Source of the DNA: Bacteriovoracaceae bacterium UBA4097
Lineage (GTDB): Bacteria > Bdellovibrionota > Bacteriovoracia > Bacteriovoracales > Bacteriovoracaceae
Reading direction: 5' to 3'
Assembly: GCA_002381765.1 (NCBI GenBank)
Contig: DFXX01000066.1
Coordinates: 1-15,427 of the forward strand
DNA length: 15,427 nucleotides
Under the pieces are notes generated by a model. The model was not told the DNA's origin and ran no database searches. It saw only the letters and a program-made list of their open reading frames with translations. The position numbers and the translations under genes are program-made. Positions 6,529-13,381 of this stretch are shown here, piece after piece; positions within the stretch are counted from its first letter, which is position 1, and the number at the start of each line of letters is the position of its first letter.

Positions 6529-7912
6529 CCATCTCTTCTATATCAAGTTGATTCACAAAGATTGTCTCTTTTAAGGGACTATCTTTTTCATTCTTTACGA
6601 GATCTTCCCAGATACTTTGATGTTCTATCTTCTCAACTCTTCTAAGAGTAAGGGGGAAAGAATCCCATTGGGTCATCTGGTACAAAAGCCAGCAGTTAAT
6701 AAGATCATATTGCCTGCAACTGAGTTCAGCATTCTTAATTACATCTGCAGACTTGTTTTGCATCAAGGCAACGAAGCTGTAAAGTTGCGTAACATCGATT
6801 TGAGTTCCGCGCCGAGAGAGCTCAATGATCTGATCCAGGGCCTTCCTGGACTCTTCGAAATTTCCTTTCTGCATCTGAAATGCTGCGATGAGGGTCATCT
6901 TATTAATTTGAGTCTGAGGAGAGGTTATTACTCTCTGAGCATAGATGCTTCCATTTTTCCAGTCACTCAACAACCAGGCCAGGGGAAGAAGTCTCTCCAT
7001 GGCATTCTGAGAGTTTTGTTTTTGTTCTAAGGCGAGTTTAAACTGAGCATAGGCAAGCTCATACTTACCCCTTAAAACATAGAGGTTACCTTTAATATTT
7101 TCGGCATTAGGGGAATTTAAATCCTCAATGAACTTATATGAGTCGGCAAGTGAGCCCACTCGGAATAGAATCTGGCCCGCGAGTTCTCTGATCTCATTGT
7201 CTCTTAACTGATCTAGGGAGAGACCAGGAATTTCTTTTGAGATGAGTTCTTCTTGATTCAAATAAAGGGCAAGCTTCATAAGAACCTTGGCGTCATCGTT
7301 TGACATGGCACCAAGCCTCACGACCTTAAAGGGAACTCTTGTTACTCCCGGCACCGGTCTCACCTTAAGTTCAACCAGGGTATCCATCCAGAGCATATTT
7401 GATTCATTAAAATTCTGTGGATTTTCGATCTTGCATCTTTGCCATTGTTTTTCTAGATCATGGGTCATATTTAAAATAATCTGATTAAGAACCTTCAGGG
7501 TGCAAACTTTGGAGAAGTGAGGAAAAGATATCAATTCTTTTTGGTTGAGATGAAAAAAAGACTTCTCGTAATCTCCTTCAATAAAAAAGAGGATCCCCAT
7601 ATAGCGATGTATAACCGGCCTTAAATTTGTCTGAGTATAGGCGAGTTGGGAGAGATGAAGACGAGCAAGTCTGGTTTCTCCATTGATTAGATAATATTTT
7701 ATTTTTTTAAGTTGATCATGCTGCAGTCTGGTTTCAGTAAAAAGGGCGCGATTTAGCTCCTTGAAGCTAAAGATTTCGGGGGGAGGGGTAAAGTCGCCCC
7801 TCTGAGATTTTAGTCCCTCGGTGTGAAAACCCAGGGAGCCGGTCTGGGGAATATCCACCGAGGCCCCCCATAAGGGTATGCACCATAAGAAGACTAGGAA
7901 AAAGCTTTTCAT
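6488..7912 (-). CDS. Exported TPR-like helical repeat protein, unknown role
   Basis: A 474-residue protein with a Sec-type signal peptide: Lys2, then a hydrophobic run FFLVFLWCIPLWGA (4-17), with cleavage expected around 16-18. The remainder looks all-helical with TPR-like units of the form small-x-aromatic...G-x-Y/F-x-x-A/S. The clearest are at about 103-124, 271-296, 308-329 and 341-364. No catalytic motif is visible. It is likely a periplasmic or outer-membrane-associated scaffold, and I do not recognise the family. The start has AGG six bases ahead and no better alternative. It is first in a two-gene unit with the alpha/beta hydrolase, whose start lies within its last 41 bases. It diverges from the exported protein gene at 7970/7982, with only 57-69 bases between starts, so the two may share a control region. 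Confidence 0.75.
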   Translation of the reverse strand: MKSFFLVFLWCIPLWGASVDIPQTGSLGFHTEGLKSQRGDFTPPPEIFSFKELNRALFTETRLQHDQLKKIKYYLINGETRLARLHLSQLAYTQTNLRPVIHRYMGILFFIEGDYEKSFFHLNQKELISFPHFSKVCTLKVLNQIILNMTHDLEKQWQRCKIENPQNFNESNMLWMDTLVELKVRPVPGVTRVPFKVVRLGAMSNDDAKVLMKLALYLNQEELISKEIPGLSLDQLRDNEIRELAGQILFRVGSLADSYKFIEDLNSPNAENIKGNLYVLRGKYELAYAQFKLALEQKQNSQNAMERLLPLAWLLSDWKNGSIYAQRVITSPQTQINKMTLIAAFQMQKGNFEESRKALDQIIELSRRGTQIDVTQLYSFVALMQNKSADVIKNAELSCRQYDLINCWLLYQMTQWDSFPLTLRRVEKIEHQSIWEDLVKNEKDSPLKETIFVNQLDIEEMDDKLIQLIPNEAP

Positions 7913-7920
7913 AGTAAACC

Positions 7921-7940
7921 TATCGAAATTTTCTCCGATA
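7921..7940. promoter_or_regulatory. Dyad in the divergent intergenic region
   Basis: TATCG (7921-7925) and CGATA (7936-7940) form a 5-bp inverted repeat with a 10-base spacer, centred in the short gap between the two divergent exported-protein genes. The half-site spacing fits one helical turn, as for a dimeric repressor. It is short enough to occur by chance, and no convincing -35/-10 pair was found next to it. Confidence 0.2.
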
Positions 7941-7956
7941 AGTTTAAAAAGTTATT

Positions 7957-7962
7957 AAGGAG
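7957..7962 (+). promoter_or_regulatory. Shine-Dalgarno pointing to an ATA start
   Basis: AAGGAG (7957-7962) is a near-perfect ribosome site. It stands 7 bases before an in-frame ATA (7970-7972) but 19 bases before the first conventional start, GTG at 7982. The distance to ATA is normal for initiation; the distance to GTG is too long. Confidence 0.6.
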
Positions 7963-7981
7963 AAGTCAGATAAAATTACTC

Positions 7982-9604
7982 GTGTATGTCCTGCTACTAT
8001 GCTCATTCCCTGCCGAGGCCTTGGTGCCTGTGGAAGGCATACTTATGGGGAAAGCGAAGGAAGATATTCAGCAAGACCCTCTTCACTATATTTTCAGCGA
8101 TATCTATGACAAATCCCTTAAGGGAGAGAATAAAAAAGTTAAGCTCTATCACAGTACCTTCATCAGTGGTTCAAACTTAAACGAGAGCTGTGGCCTTTAT
8201 GGTGATACTTATTATGCTTCTCCCTGGAGAGAAACTCAGGCGAGAAGAACGGTTGCGGCCACTCTGCAATATGTAGGTCTGGATACAACGATTAAGGCGA
8301 TTGGGGCCTATGCCAGAAGTCTAGAGATTCCTTATGAGGATTTTAGTCGTTTGAGTTCCAATCTTGTTCGAAACTTCTGTTCAAAAAACATGACGGTTTT
8401 CTCATTGAAAAATATTGAGAAATCCCTTCAGTATTACTATGAAAATCCTCTCACCAGTATCATGCCTACTATTAAAAGCTCTCCCTTTGCAACGGCTGCT
8501 CTTCAGTACCGCACTGAGGGCCCCCGGGCACGAAGTCATGAATTCGATTACGCCATTAAAGGTTTTCGCGCCTTCTGCTCATGGGGAGGCGAAGTGCAGG
8601 ATTATCGGCTCATGGCCCCTTACTTAAGTAATCGTTTCATTATGGCGTTTATCAATAAGAATCTCTCTGGGGTTCAGGACCGATATCTGGATAAGGAAGA
8701 GAAGGTGGTTCTTTCTCCTGAGAAGAATACAGTTCAGGTGGTTTGTCAGGATCTTATCTGTAGAAGATCGAGCCTGGAAGAATTTGAAAAAGGTTTTCCC
8801 CTTAGTGTAGGTTCCACTGGGATCAAGACGGATTTAAATAAGCTCTACTGTCATCACTTCAGATATCAAAACTATCAGACCAATAACACTATCCCAGAAG
8901 TAAAAGAATGGATCAAAAAATCCGAGTTGGAAGATCCTATCTTTGAAACTAATTTCTTTCTCTCATTAATGACAGGAATTCCTGATCCCTTTATGGGAAT
9001 GGAGAATTATCATGAGCTTCCTTTTTTAATAAAAAGTAGCATCGATGAGCGGTGGAATCTTTGGGCCAAAGAAGTTTTAGGAATCTTTTCACAGGATCTC
9101 ATGTTTGAAGAATCTTTGAAAATTAGGCCTATCCCAAAAAATGATGCTGAAACGCTTGCTACTAAAGGCTTTACTCTTGATTTCAGAGTCACTCTGGGTG
9201 AGATGGACAGGATGATGAATGATACGGATAAGATTGATTTGAAGTTTAATATAAAGCTATCGAAAAATTATCTTCGTTCATTAAAAAATCGCTGGAATCA
9301 TCTTGCGAATGAAGTTGATCTTGAAGGACAGGAGAATCTCAAAAAAGACATTGCAAATTATGTCAATTATCAACTGGTAAAAAAAGAGAAGCTCTTTTCC
9401 CAGCAGATGTGGAACGAGGACTTTAAACGGCTAATTGCTGATGAATTACTTCTCCAGGCCTTAAATTATAGAGGTCCTTTATTTGATTCTTATAAGGACG
9501 AAGTTCTAACCATCCCTGTTAAATTCTCAATCGGTGTTTTTGCTTTAAGCTATTTGCGTTATCGAGCTGACGTGAAGAGCAATCGCTTAAGACTCAATCT
9601 CTAG
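7982..9604 (+). CDS. Exported protein of unknown family
   Basis: I do not recognise this protein. From the conventional GTG start it has 540 residues; from the better-placed ATA at 7970 it has 544. The extended N-terminus would read (M)KLLVYVLLLCSFPAEA before LVP, a proper signal peptide with Lys, hydrophobic core and an AEA cleavage site; from GTG the charged end is missing. The mature part contains exactly six Cys (GTG numbering: 70, 133, 199, 255, 260, 290), all in the N-terminal 55%, which suits periplasmic disulfides. The C-terminal part (about 370-540) is rich in Lys, Leu and Asn, is probably mixed helix/strand, and has no Cys. No lipobox, TPR, peptidase or lectin motif is evident. It is divergent from the TPR-like gene and 65 bases before rpoH. 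Probably a lineage-specific periplasmic or outer-membrane protein. Confidence 0.7.
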   Translation: MYVLLLCSFPAEALVPVEGILMGKAKEDIQQDPLHYIFSDIYDKSLKGENKKVKLYHSTFISGSNLNESCGLYGDTYYASPWRETQARRTVAATLQYVGLDTTIKAIGAYARSLEIPYEDFSRLSSNLVRNFCSKNMTVFSLKNIEKSLQYYYENPLTSIMPTIKSSPFATAALQYRTEGPRARSHEFDYAIKGFRAFCSWGGEVQDYRLMAPYLSNRFIMAFINKNLSGVQDRYLDKEEKVVLSPEKNTVQVVCQDLICRRSSLEEFEKGFPLSVGSTGIKTDLNKLYCHHFRYQNYQTNNTIPEVKEWIKKSELEDPIFETNFFLSLMTGIPDPFMGMENYHELPFLIKSSIDERWNLWAKEVLGIFSQDLMFEESLKIRPIPKNDAETLATKGFTLDFRVTLGEMDRMMNDTDKIDLKFNIKLSKNYLRSLKNRWNHLANEVDLEGQENLKKDIANYVNYQLVKKEKLFSQQMWNEDFKRLIADELLLQALNYRGPLFDSYKDEVLTIPVKFSIGVFALSYLRYRADVKSNRLRLNL

Positions 9605-9626
9605 ACTTTCTAACTTGGATTCAATA

Positions 9627-9666
9627 GGGTACCCTTGACAAAAATATAACCGTATTCATCTTTTAT
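9627..9666 (+). promoter_or_regulatory. Heat-shock-like promoter abutting rpoH
   Basis: CCCTTGACA (9632-9640) contains a perfect TTGACA (9635-9640) and also matches the CCCTTGA part of the sigma-32 -35 element. ATTCATCT (9654-9661) matches the CAT-x-T core of the sigma-32 -10 element (CCCCATNT), with the same 14-base spacing after CTTGAC as in the E. coli dnaK P1 promoter. As a sigma-70 promoter the -10 would be weak (CATCTT). Either reading puts transcription start at about 9669-9671, at the rpoH ATG. The palindrome GGGTACCC (9627-9634) touches the -35. Confidence 0.45.
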
Positions 9667-9669
9667 TTT

Positions 9670-10671
9670 ATGGCGAAGAAAAAAGCAAAATCAGAAAGTG
9701 CACCTGAAGTCATTGTTCCTGAAAAGGACAAGAAGAATATCTCTGTGAAAAAAGATGATGTGATCGAGATTACCTCGGAATCCTTAGTCCCGTATCTTAA
9801 CGATGCCCTCCCAGTCCTGAAGCAGTCCACTGACCTCAAGGTGAGGGATCCACTAACCGTTTATCTTAAAGAAATAACTCGCTATAAGCTTCTCACCATC
9901 GAAGAGGAGCAGGAGCTCACTCAAGAGCTTCTCCGAACAGGTGATATCGAGGTCGCCAAGAAGTTAGTTCTCGCCAATCTCAGACTGGTGGTTAAAATTG
10001 CTCTAGAATACAAGAACGCTTATAAAAATGTCATGGATCTCATTCAAGAGGGAAACATCGGTCTCATGAAGGCCGTTTCCAAATACGATCCTTCTAAAGG
10101 GGCGAAGCTCTCTTATTACGCCAGTTGGTGGATCCGCTCCTATATTTTAAAATTCATTCTGGATAATTTCCGGCTTGTAAAGATCGGTACCACACAAGAG
10201 CAGAAAAAACTTTTCTATAATCTTATGCGCGAGAAGCAGAGACTCATGAGTCAGGGAATAAACCCAGATGTGAAGCTGCTCTCAGAGAATTTAGGGGTGT
10301 CGGAGAAGGCGATTATCGAAATGGATCATCGTCTTGGTTCGGGTGGTCAAGAAGTCAGTATGGATCGACCTCTGGATGATGACGGAGGGAGTCAGACGCT
10401 TAATGATCTCATCGGGGATAATTCTGAGGCCCCCGAAGATCAGCTGGCCGATCTGCAGAATCTGGAGATATTGAAAGAGCGACTTGGTGACTTTATTAAG
10501 AACTTGAAGCCTCGGGATCAGGAAATCTTCAAAAAACGACTACTTAGCGAGATCCCGGAAAGCCTTCAGAGCATTGCTAATGATTATGGGGTAAGTCGGG
10601 AAAGAATCCGACAAGTTGAGGAACGGCTCATCGAACAATTAAAGATTTACATGTCTGAATTTCTTAGATAA
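9670..10671 (+). CDS. rpoH: RNA polymerase sigma factor, RpoH (sigma-32) type
   Basis: A 333-residue sigma-70-family factor of the RpoH group; the core enzyme subunit directs polymerase to stress promoters. An acidic/basic, Lys-rich tail of about 55 residues precedes the sigma domains and makes it longer than E. coli RpoH (284). Region 1.2 is at about 59-90. Region 2 is at about 97-167, with LVLANLRLVVKIA, DLIQEGNIGLMKAV and YASWWIRSYIL as the -10 recognition helices. QEQKKLFYNL (176-185) is the 'RpoH box' that distinguishes RpoH from RpoD/RpoS. The region 4.2 helix-turn-helix is at 297-322 (LQSIANDYGVSRERIRQVEERL). The ATG at 9670 has no Shine-Dalgarno and the nearest in-frame upstream codons offer no start before the stop at 9625, so the start stands. 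Transcription may be leaderless and self-controlled. It lies upstream of rpsO. Confidence 0.93.
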   Translation: MAKKKAKSESAPEVIVPEKDKKNISVKKDDVIEITSESLVPYLNDALPVLKQSTDLKVRDPLTVYLKEITRYKLLTIEEEQELTQELLRTGDIEVAKKLVLANLRLVVKIALEYKNAYKNVMDLIQEGNIGLMKAVSKYDPSKGAKLSYYASWWIRSYILKFILDNFRLVKIGTTQEQKKLFYNLMREKQRLMSQGINPDVKLLSENLGVSEKAIIEMDHRLGSGGQEVSMDRPLDDDGGSQTLNDLIGDNSEAPEDQLADLQNLEILKERLGDFIKNLKPRDQEIFKKRLLSEIPESLQSIANDYGVSRERIRQVEERLIEQLKIYMSEFLR

Positions 10672-10686
10672 AACCACTTATAAGTT

Positions 10687-10692
10687 CATAAT
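10687..10692 (+). promoter_or_regulatory. Possible -10 element for rpsO
   Basis: CATAAT matches the -10 consensus at 5 of 6 positions, but no good -35 stands 16-18 bases before it. Transcription would start near 10699, just before the leader stem-loop. The perfect palindrome ACTTATAAGT (10676-10685) lies directly upstream and could bind a regulator. Weak call. Confidence 0.25.
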
Positions 10693-10701
10693 TTAACGAG
10701 G

Positions 10702-10729
10702 AAATGGAAGCAATTACGCTCGTCCATTT
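10702..10729 (+). promoter_or_regulatory. Stem-loop in the rpoH-rpsO gap (S15 leader element or terminator)
   Basis: AAATGGA (10702-10708) pairs with TCCATTT (10723-10729), continued inward by AGC (10709-10711) with GCT (10718-10720), leaving a six-base loop and a two-base bulge (CG, 10721-10722). Only a short T-run follows, so termination after rpoH would be poor. A second small hairpin, TCAAA/TTTGA with loop GAAAG, lies at 10746-10760, close to the rpsO ribosome site. S15 represses its own mRNA through leader structures in several bacteria; a similar role here is inference. Confidence 0.4.
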
Positions 10730-10781
10730 TACCTTGTACTAGGTTTCAAAGAAAGTTTGATGCTTGGGCAAAGGAGAAAAA

Positions 10782-11048
10782 ATGATCACGACAGAAAAAA
10801 CGGCCGAACTAGTTGCTAAGTTTGGTGGAAACGAGAAGAACAGCGGTTCAACTGAAGTTCAAGTTGCAATTCTTACTGAAAGAATTAAAAATTTGACTGG
10901 TCACTTCAGCCAGAACAAGAAAGATCACTCGGGAATGAGAGGTCTTATGAAGATGATTGGTCAGCGCCGTTCACTTCTTAAGTATCTCAGCAATAAAGAT
11001 GAAGCTCGTTACACGAAGCTCATCGGTGAGCTAGGCCTACGTAAGTAA
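10782..11048 (+). CDS. rpsO: 30S ribosomal protein S15
   Basis: An 88-residue S15 (E. coli has 89), which binds the 16S rRNA central domain early in 30S assembly. Conserved family blocks are visible: NSGSTEVQVAILTERIKNLTGH near the N-terminus, HSGMRGLMKMIGQRRSLLKYL in the middle, and the GLRK end. The true start is the ATG at 10782, with AAGGAG at 10771-10775 in front. The longer open frame from TTG at 10764 would add six residues, translate through the ribosome site, and is not used. rpsO is followed by a strong terminator and then pnp, the classic order in many bacteria. Expression is probably controlled by S15 itself through the structured leader. Confidence 0.97.
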   Translation: MITTEKTAELVAKFGGNEKNSGSTEVQVAILTERIKNLTGHFSQNKKDHSGMRGLMKMIGQRRSLLKYLSNKDEARYTKLIGELGLRK

Positions 11049-11054
11049 TTATAA

Positions 11055-11086
11055 AGGAAAGGGGCTTATGGCCCCTTTCCTGTTTT
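11055..11086 (+). terminator. Rho-independent terminator after rpsO
   Basis: AGGAAAGGGGC (11055-11065) pairs perfectly with GCCCCTTTCCT (11071-11081) around a five-base loop (TTATG), followed by GTTTT. The 11-bp, G/C-rich stem six bases after the rpsO stop is the clearest terminator in the window. It separates rpsO from pnp or limits read-through into it. Confidence 0.92.
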
Positions 11087-11117
11087 AGAAGGTATGAAGC
11101 GAGGACAGAGTATTTTA

Positions 11118-11165
11118 AGAGATAAAAAGACTGCTCAGTAAGGATTGAACACTCTCTTTATCTCT
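11118..11165 (+). repeat. Inverted repeat between the rpsO terminator and pnp promoter
   Basis: AGAGATAAA (11118-11126) is complementary to TTTATCTCT (11157-11165) with a 30-base loop. It lies in the 208-base gap before pnp. In read-through transcripts from rpsO it would sit in the pnp leader, where E. coli pnp carries an RNase III-cut stem used for autoregulation. That parallel is inference, and the stem is A/T-rich. Confidence 0.35.
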
Positions 11166-11188
11166 CAAACTCCCTTCCGTGAATTCCC

Positions 11189-11233
11189 TTCAAAATTAAC
11201 CATACAGAACGTATAACGTGATTTTAGCGTTAT
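11189..11233 (+). promoter_or_regulatory. Candidate pnp promoter with overlapping dyad
   Basis: TTCAAA (11189-11194, 4 of 6 matches) and TATAAC (11212-11217, 5 of 6 matches) are 17 bases apart, giving a predicted start near 11224 and a leader of about 33 bases. The inverted repeat ATAACG (11213-11218)/CGTTAT (11228-11233), extended by one G-T and one G-C pair, spans the -10 and start site and could be an operator. Confidence 0.45.
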
Positions 11234-11256
11234 GCTTGATATTTATAGGAGACCCT

Positions 11257-13380
11257 ATGTTGAATAACAAAAAAGAATTCAAGATGAATTATGGTGGTAA
11301 AGAAATCACCATCGAAACAGGAAGACTGGCCAAGCAAGCGGACGCTGCCATTCTTGCCTCATGTGAAGGAACGCAAGTTCTTGTCACACTTACATGTGCC
11401 AGAGAAGTAAATGACGGACAGGATTTCTTTCCTCTCCTGATCGATTATAAAGAGAAGTTTTATGCTGCCGGGAAATTCCTCGGCGGATTTATGAAGCGTG
11501 AAGCTCGTCCTTCAAACGCAGAGATCCTTATCATGCGCTTGATTGACCGTCCTCTTCGCCCTCTCTTCCCTGAAGGCTTCATGAACGAGACAATCGTTAT
11601 GGCCCAGGTTTTCTCTCATGGATCAGGGGATCCAGAAGTTCTAGCAGGGCTCGGAACTGCAGCAGCTCTTGCTATTTCAGATGTGCCTTTTAATGGCCCA
11701 ATGGGATACGCGAAAGTTGGTAAGGTAGATGGTAAGCTCATTCTTAACCCTTCTAAGGATGAGTGGAATGCATCTGAAATTGGACTACTCGTTGCTGGTT
11801 CAAAAGAAGCCGTTCTCATGGTGGAAGGTGAATCCAATGAAGTTTCAGAAGCCGATATGCTTGAGGCCATTATGTTTGGTCACAAGAACATTAAGGAATT
11901 CTGTAATCTTCTTGATCAAATGGTAAAAGAAGTGGGCCAGAAGAAGCGCGAGTTTACTCCGGTTACTCCAAATGCCACTCTTATGCAAAAAGCTAACGAA
12001 GACTTCGCTGCCGAAGCTCGTAAGGTTCTTTCGATAAACATTAAGCAGGACCGCTCGGTTGCGACCGGTGAGCTTCGTAAAAAAATCAAAGAAGGTCTTA
12101 AAGCCAATCCATCTAGATATGGTCTAACTGAAGACTCTGACTTTGGTAAGGAAGCCGCTAAGGTTACTGACGAAGTTATGTACAAGCTTATGCGCGCTGA
12201 TATCTTAAATGAAGAGAAGCGTATTGCTGGTCGTGGAGTTAAGGTTGTTCGTCAAATCGAAACTGAAACTTCTGTACTTTCTGCCGTTCACGGTTCAGCT
12301 CTCTTTACTCGTGGTGAAACACAGGTTCTTGCTGCTGTTACTATTGGTGGTAAAGAAGGCGAGCAGATGTATGACTCTATCCATGGTGTTGGCTATGAGA
12401 AATTCTACCTTCACTACACAATGGCACCATTCTCTGTTGGTGAGGCCCGCGGTTACCGTGGTGTTGGCCGTCGTGAGATCGGTCACGGAAATCTTGCTGA
12501 ACGCGCTCTTAAGAAGGCCATGCCTTCTCAGGAACTTTTCCCTTATACAGTTCGTGTCGCTTGTGAAGTTTTAGAATCTAACGGTTCTTCTTCTATGGGG
12601 TCAGTATGTTCGGGTTCAATGGCCCTTATGGATGCTGGTGTTCCTCTTAAAGCTCCTGTAGCAGGAATTGCTATGGGTCTTATTAAGGAAGGCGAGAAAT
12701 ATAAGATCCTAACAGATATCCTGGGTGATGAAGATCATCTTGGGGATATGGACTTTAAACTTGCTGGTACTGCTGATGGTATTACTGCCATTCAGATGGA
12801 TATGAAGATTGCTGGAATTTCTGAAGAGATTTTTCGCCTGGCCCTTAATCAGGCCAAGGAAGCTCGTCTTCACATTCTGGGCGAAATGGCCAAGACCATC
12901 TCTACTCAGCGTCCAAGCTTCAAAGCTGGTGTGCCTCAGATCAAGTCTTTCAAAATTGCTCCAGATAAAATCGGTGCTCTTATCGGTCCTGGTGGAAAAA
13001 ACATCAAGGCCCTTCAGGAGAACTTCAAAGTTACTATGGATGTTCAGGAAGACGGAACTGTTAAAGTTCTTGGTGTGGACGTTACTAAGATCGATGAAGT
13101 TATCACTCTTGCTGATATGCAGATCAATGGACCGAAGATTGGCTCAATCTACAAAGGTGAAGTTGCTACTGTTAAAGAGTACGGAGCTTTCGTTGATATC
13201 GTTCCAGGACTTGCGGGTCTAGTTCATGTTTCAGAAATTGCTGATGAGCGTGTTAATGACGTGAATGAGTATCTTTCTGAAGGTGATAAGGTAGATGTAA
13301 AAGTTATGGAAGTTGATCGCTTCGGTAAGATCAAGCTTTCCATTCGTGCTGTTGCTCCTCTTCAAAAGAAGGCGAAGTAA
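11257..13380 (+). CDS. pnp: Polyribonucleotide nucleotidyltransferase (PNPase)
   Basis: A 707-residue PNPase (E. coli has 711), the phosphate-dependent 3'-5' exoribonuclease that forms a trimer and works in mRNA decay. Domains in order: first RNase PH domain at about 10-230, a helical linker to about 325, and a second, catalytic RNase PH domain at about 330-555. The latter contains GRREIGHGNLAERAL (404-418), SNGSSSMGSVCSGS (441-454) and DILGDEDHLGDMDF (487-500), in which D491 and D497 correspond to the catalytic Asp pair. A KH domain has GPGG at 577-580 and an S1 domain spans about 626-696. The start is the ATG at 11257 with AGGAG five bases ahead. A longer frame from GTG at 11218 would add 13 hydrophobic residues not found in PNPases and is rejected. 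It heads a run of close genes with dut next. Confidence 0.97.
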   Translation: MLNNKKEFKMNYGGKEITIETGRLAKQADAAILASCEGTQVLVTLTCAREVNDGQDFFPLLIDYKEKFYAAGKFLGGFMKREARPSNAEILIMRLIDRPLRPLFPEGFMNETIVMAQVFSHGSGDPEVLAGLGTAAALAISDVPFNGPMGYAKVGKVDGKLILNPSKDEWNASEIGLLVAGSKEAVLMVEGESNEVSEADMLEAIMFGHKNIKEFCNLLDQMVKEVGQKKREFTPVTPNATLMQKANEDFAAEARKVLSINIKQDRSVATGELRKKIKEGLKANPSRYGLTEDSDFGKEAAKVTDEVMYKLMRADILNEEKRIAGRGVKVVRQIETETSVLSAVHGSALFTRGETQVLAAVTIGGKEGEQMYDSIHGVGYEKFYLHYTMAPFSVGEARGYRGVGRREIGHGNLAERALKKAMPSQELFPYTVRVACEVLESNGSSSMGSVCSGSMALMDAGVPLKAPVAGIAMGLIKEGEKYKILTDILGDEDHLGDMDFKLAGTADGITAIQMDMKIAGISEEIFRLALNQAKEARLHILGEMAKTISTQRPSFKAGVPQIKSFKIAPDKIGALIGPGGKNIKALQENFKVTMDVQEDGTVKVLGVDVTKIDEVITLADMQINGPKIGSIYKGEVATVKEYGAFVDIVPGLAGLVHVSEIADERVNDVNEYLSEGDKVDVKVMEVDRFGKIKLSIRAVAPLQKKAK

Positions 13381-13381
13381 T

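Noticed and set aside
6617..7030. Open frame of 137 codons on the plus strand
   Set aside because: Wholly antisense to the TPR-like gene, without a family pattern or ribosome site; the minus-strand frame has the signal peptide and repeat structure.
8000..8010. Lipobox in the unknown exported protein
   Set aside because: LLLC does not meet the small-residue rule before Cys; the AEA signal peptidase I site just after it is better.
10764..10781. TTG start for rpsO
   Set aside because: It would translate through the AAGGAG site that serves the ATG at 10782; S15 length fits the ATG.
11218..11256. Upstream GTG start for pnp adding 13 hydrophobic residues
   Set aside because: The ATG at 11257 has AGGAG at the right spacing and gives the standard PNPase N-terminus and length; the extension covers the predicted promoter and leader.
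12209..13222. Alternate-frame open stretches within pnp (12209-12574, 12809-13222)
   Set aside because: Leu/Val/Arg-rich shadow translations of PNPase codons with no start signals.
13313..13381. Longer dut frame starting inside pnp
   Set aside because: The extra 23 residues lie in an out-of-frame part of pnp; the ATG at 13382 gives the standard dUTPase length and N-terminus.
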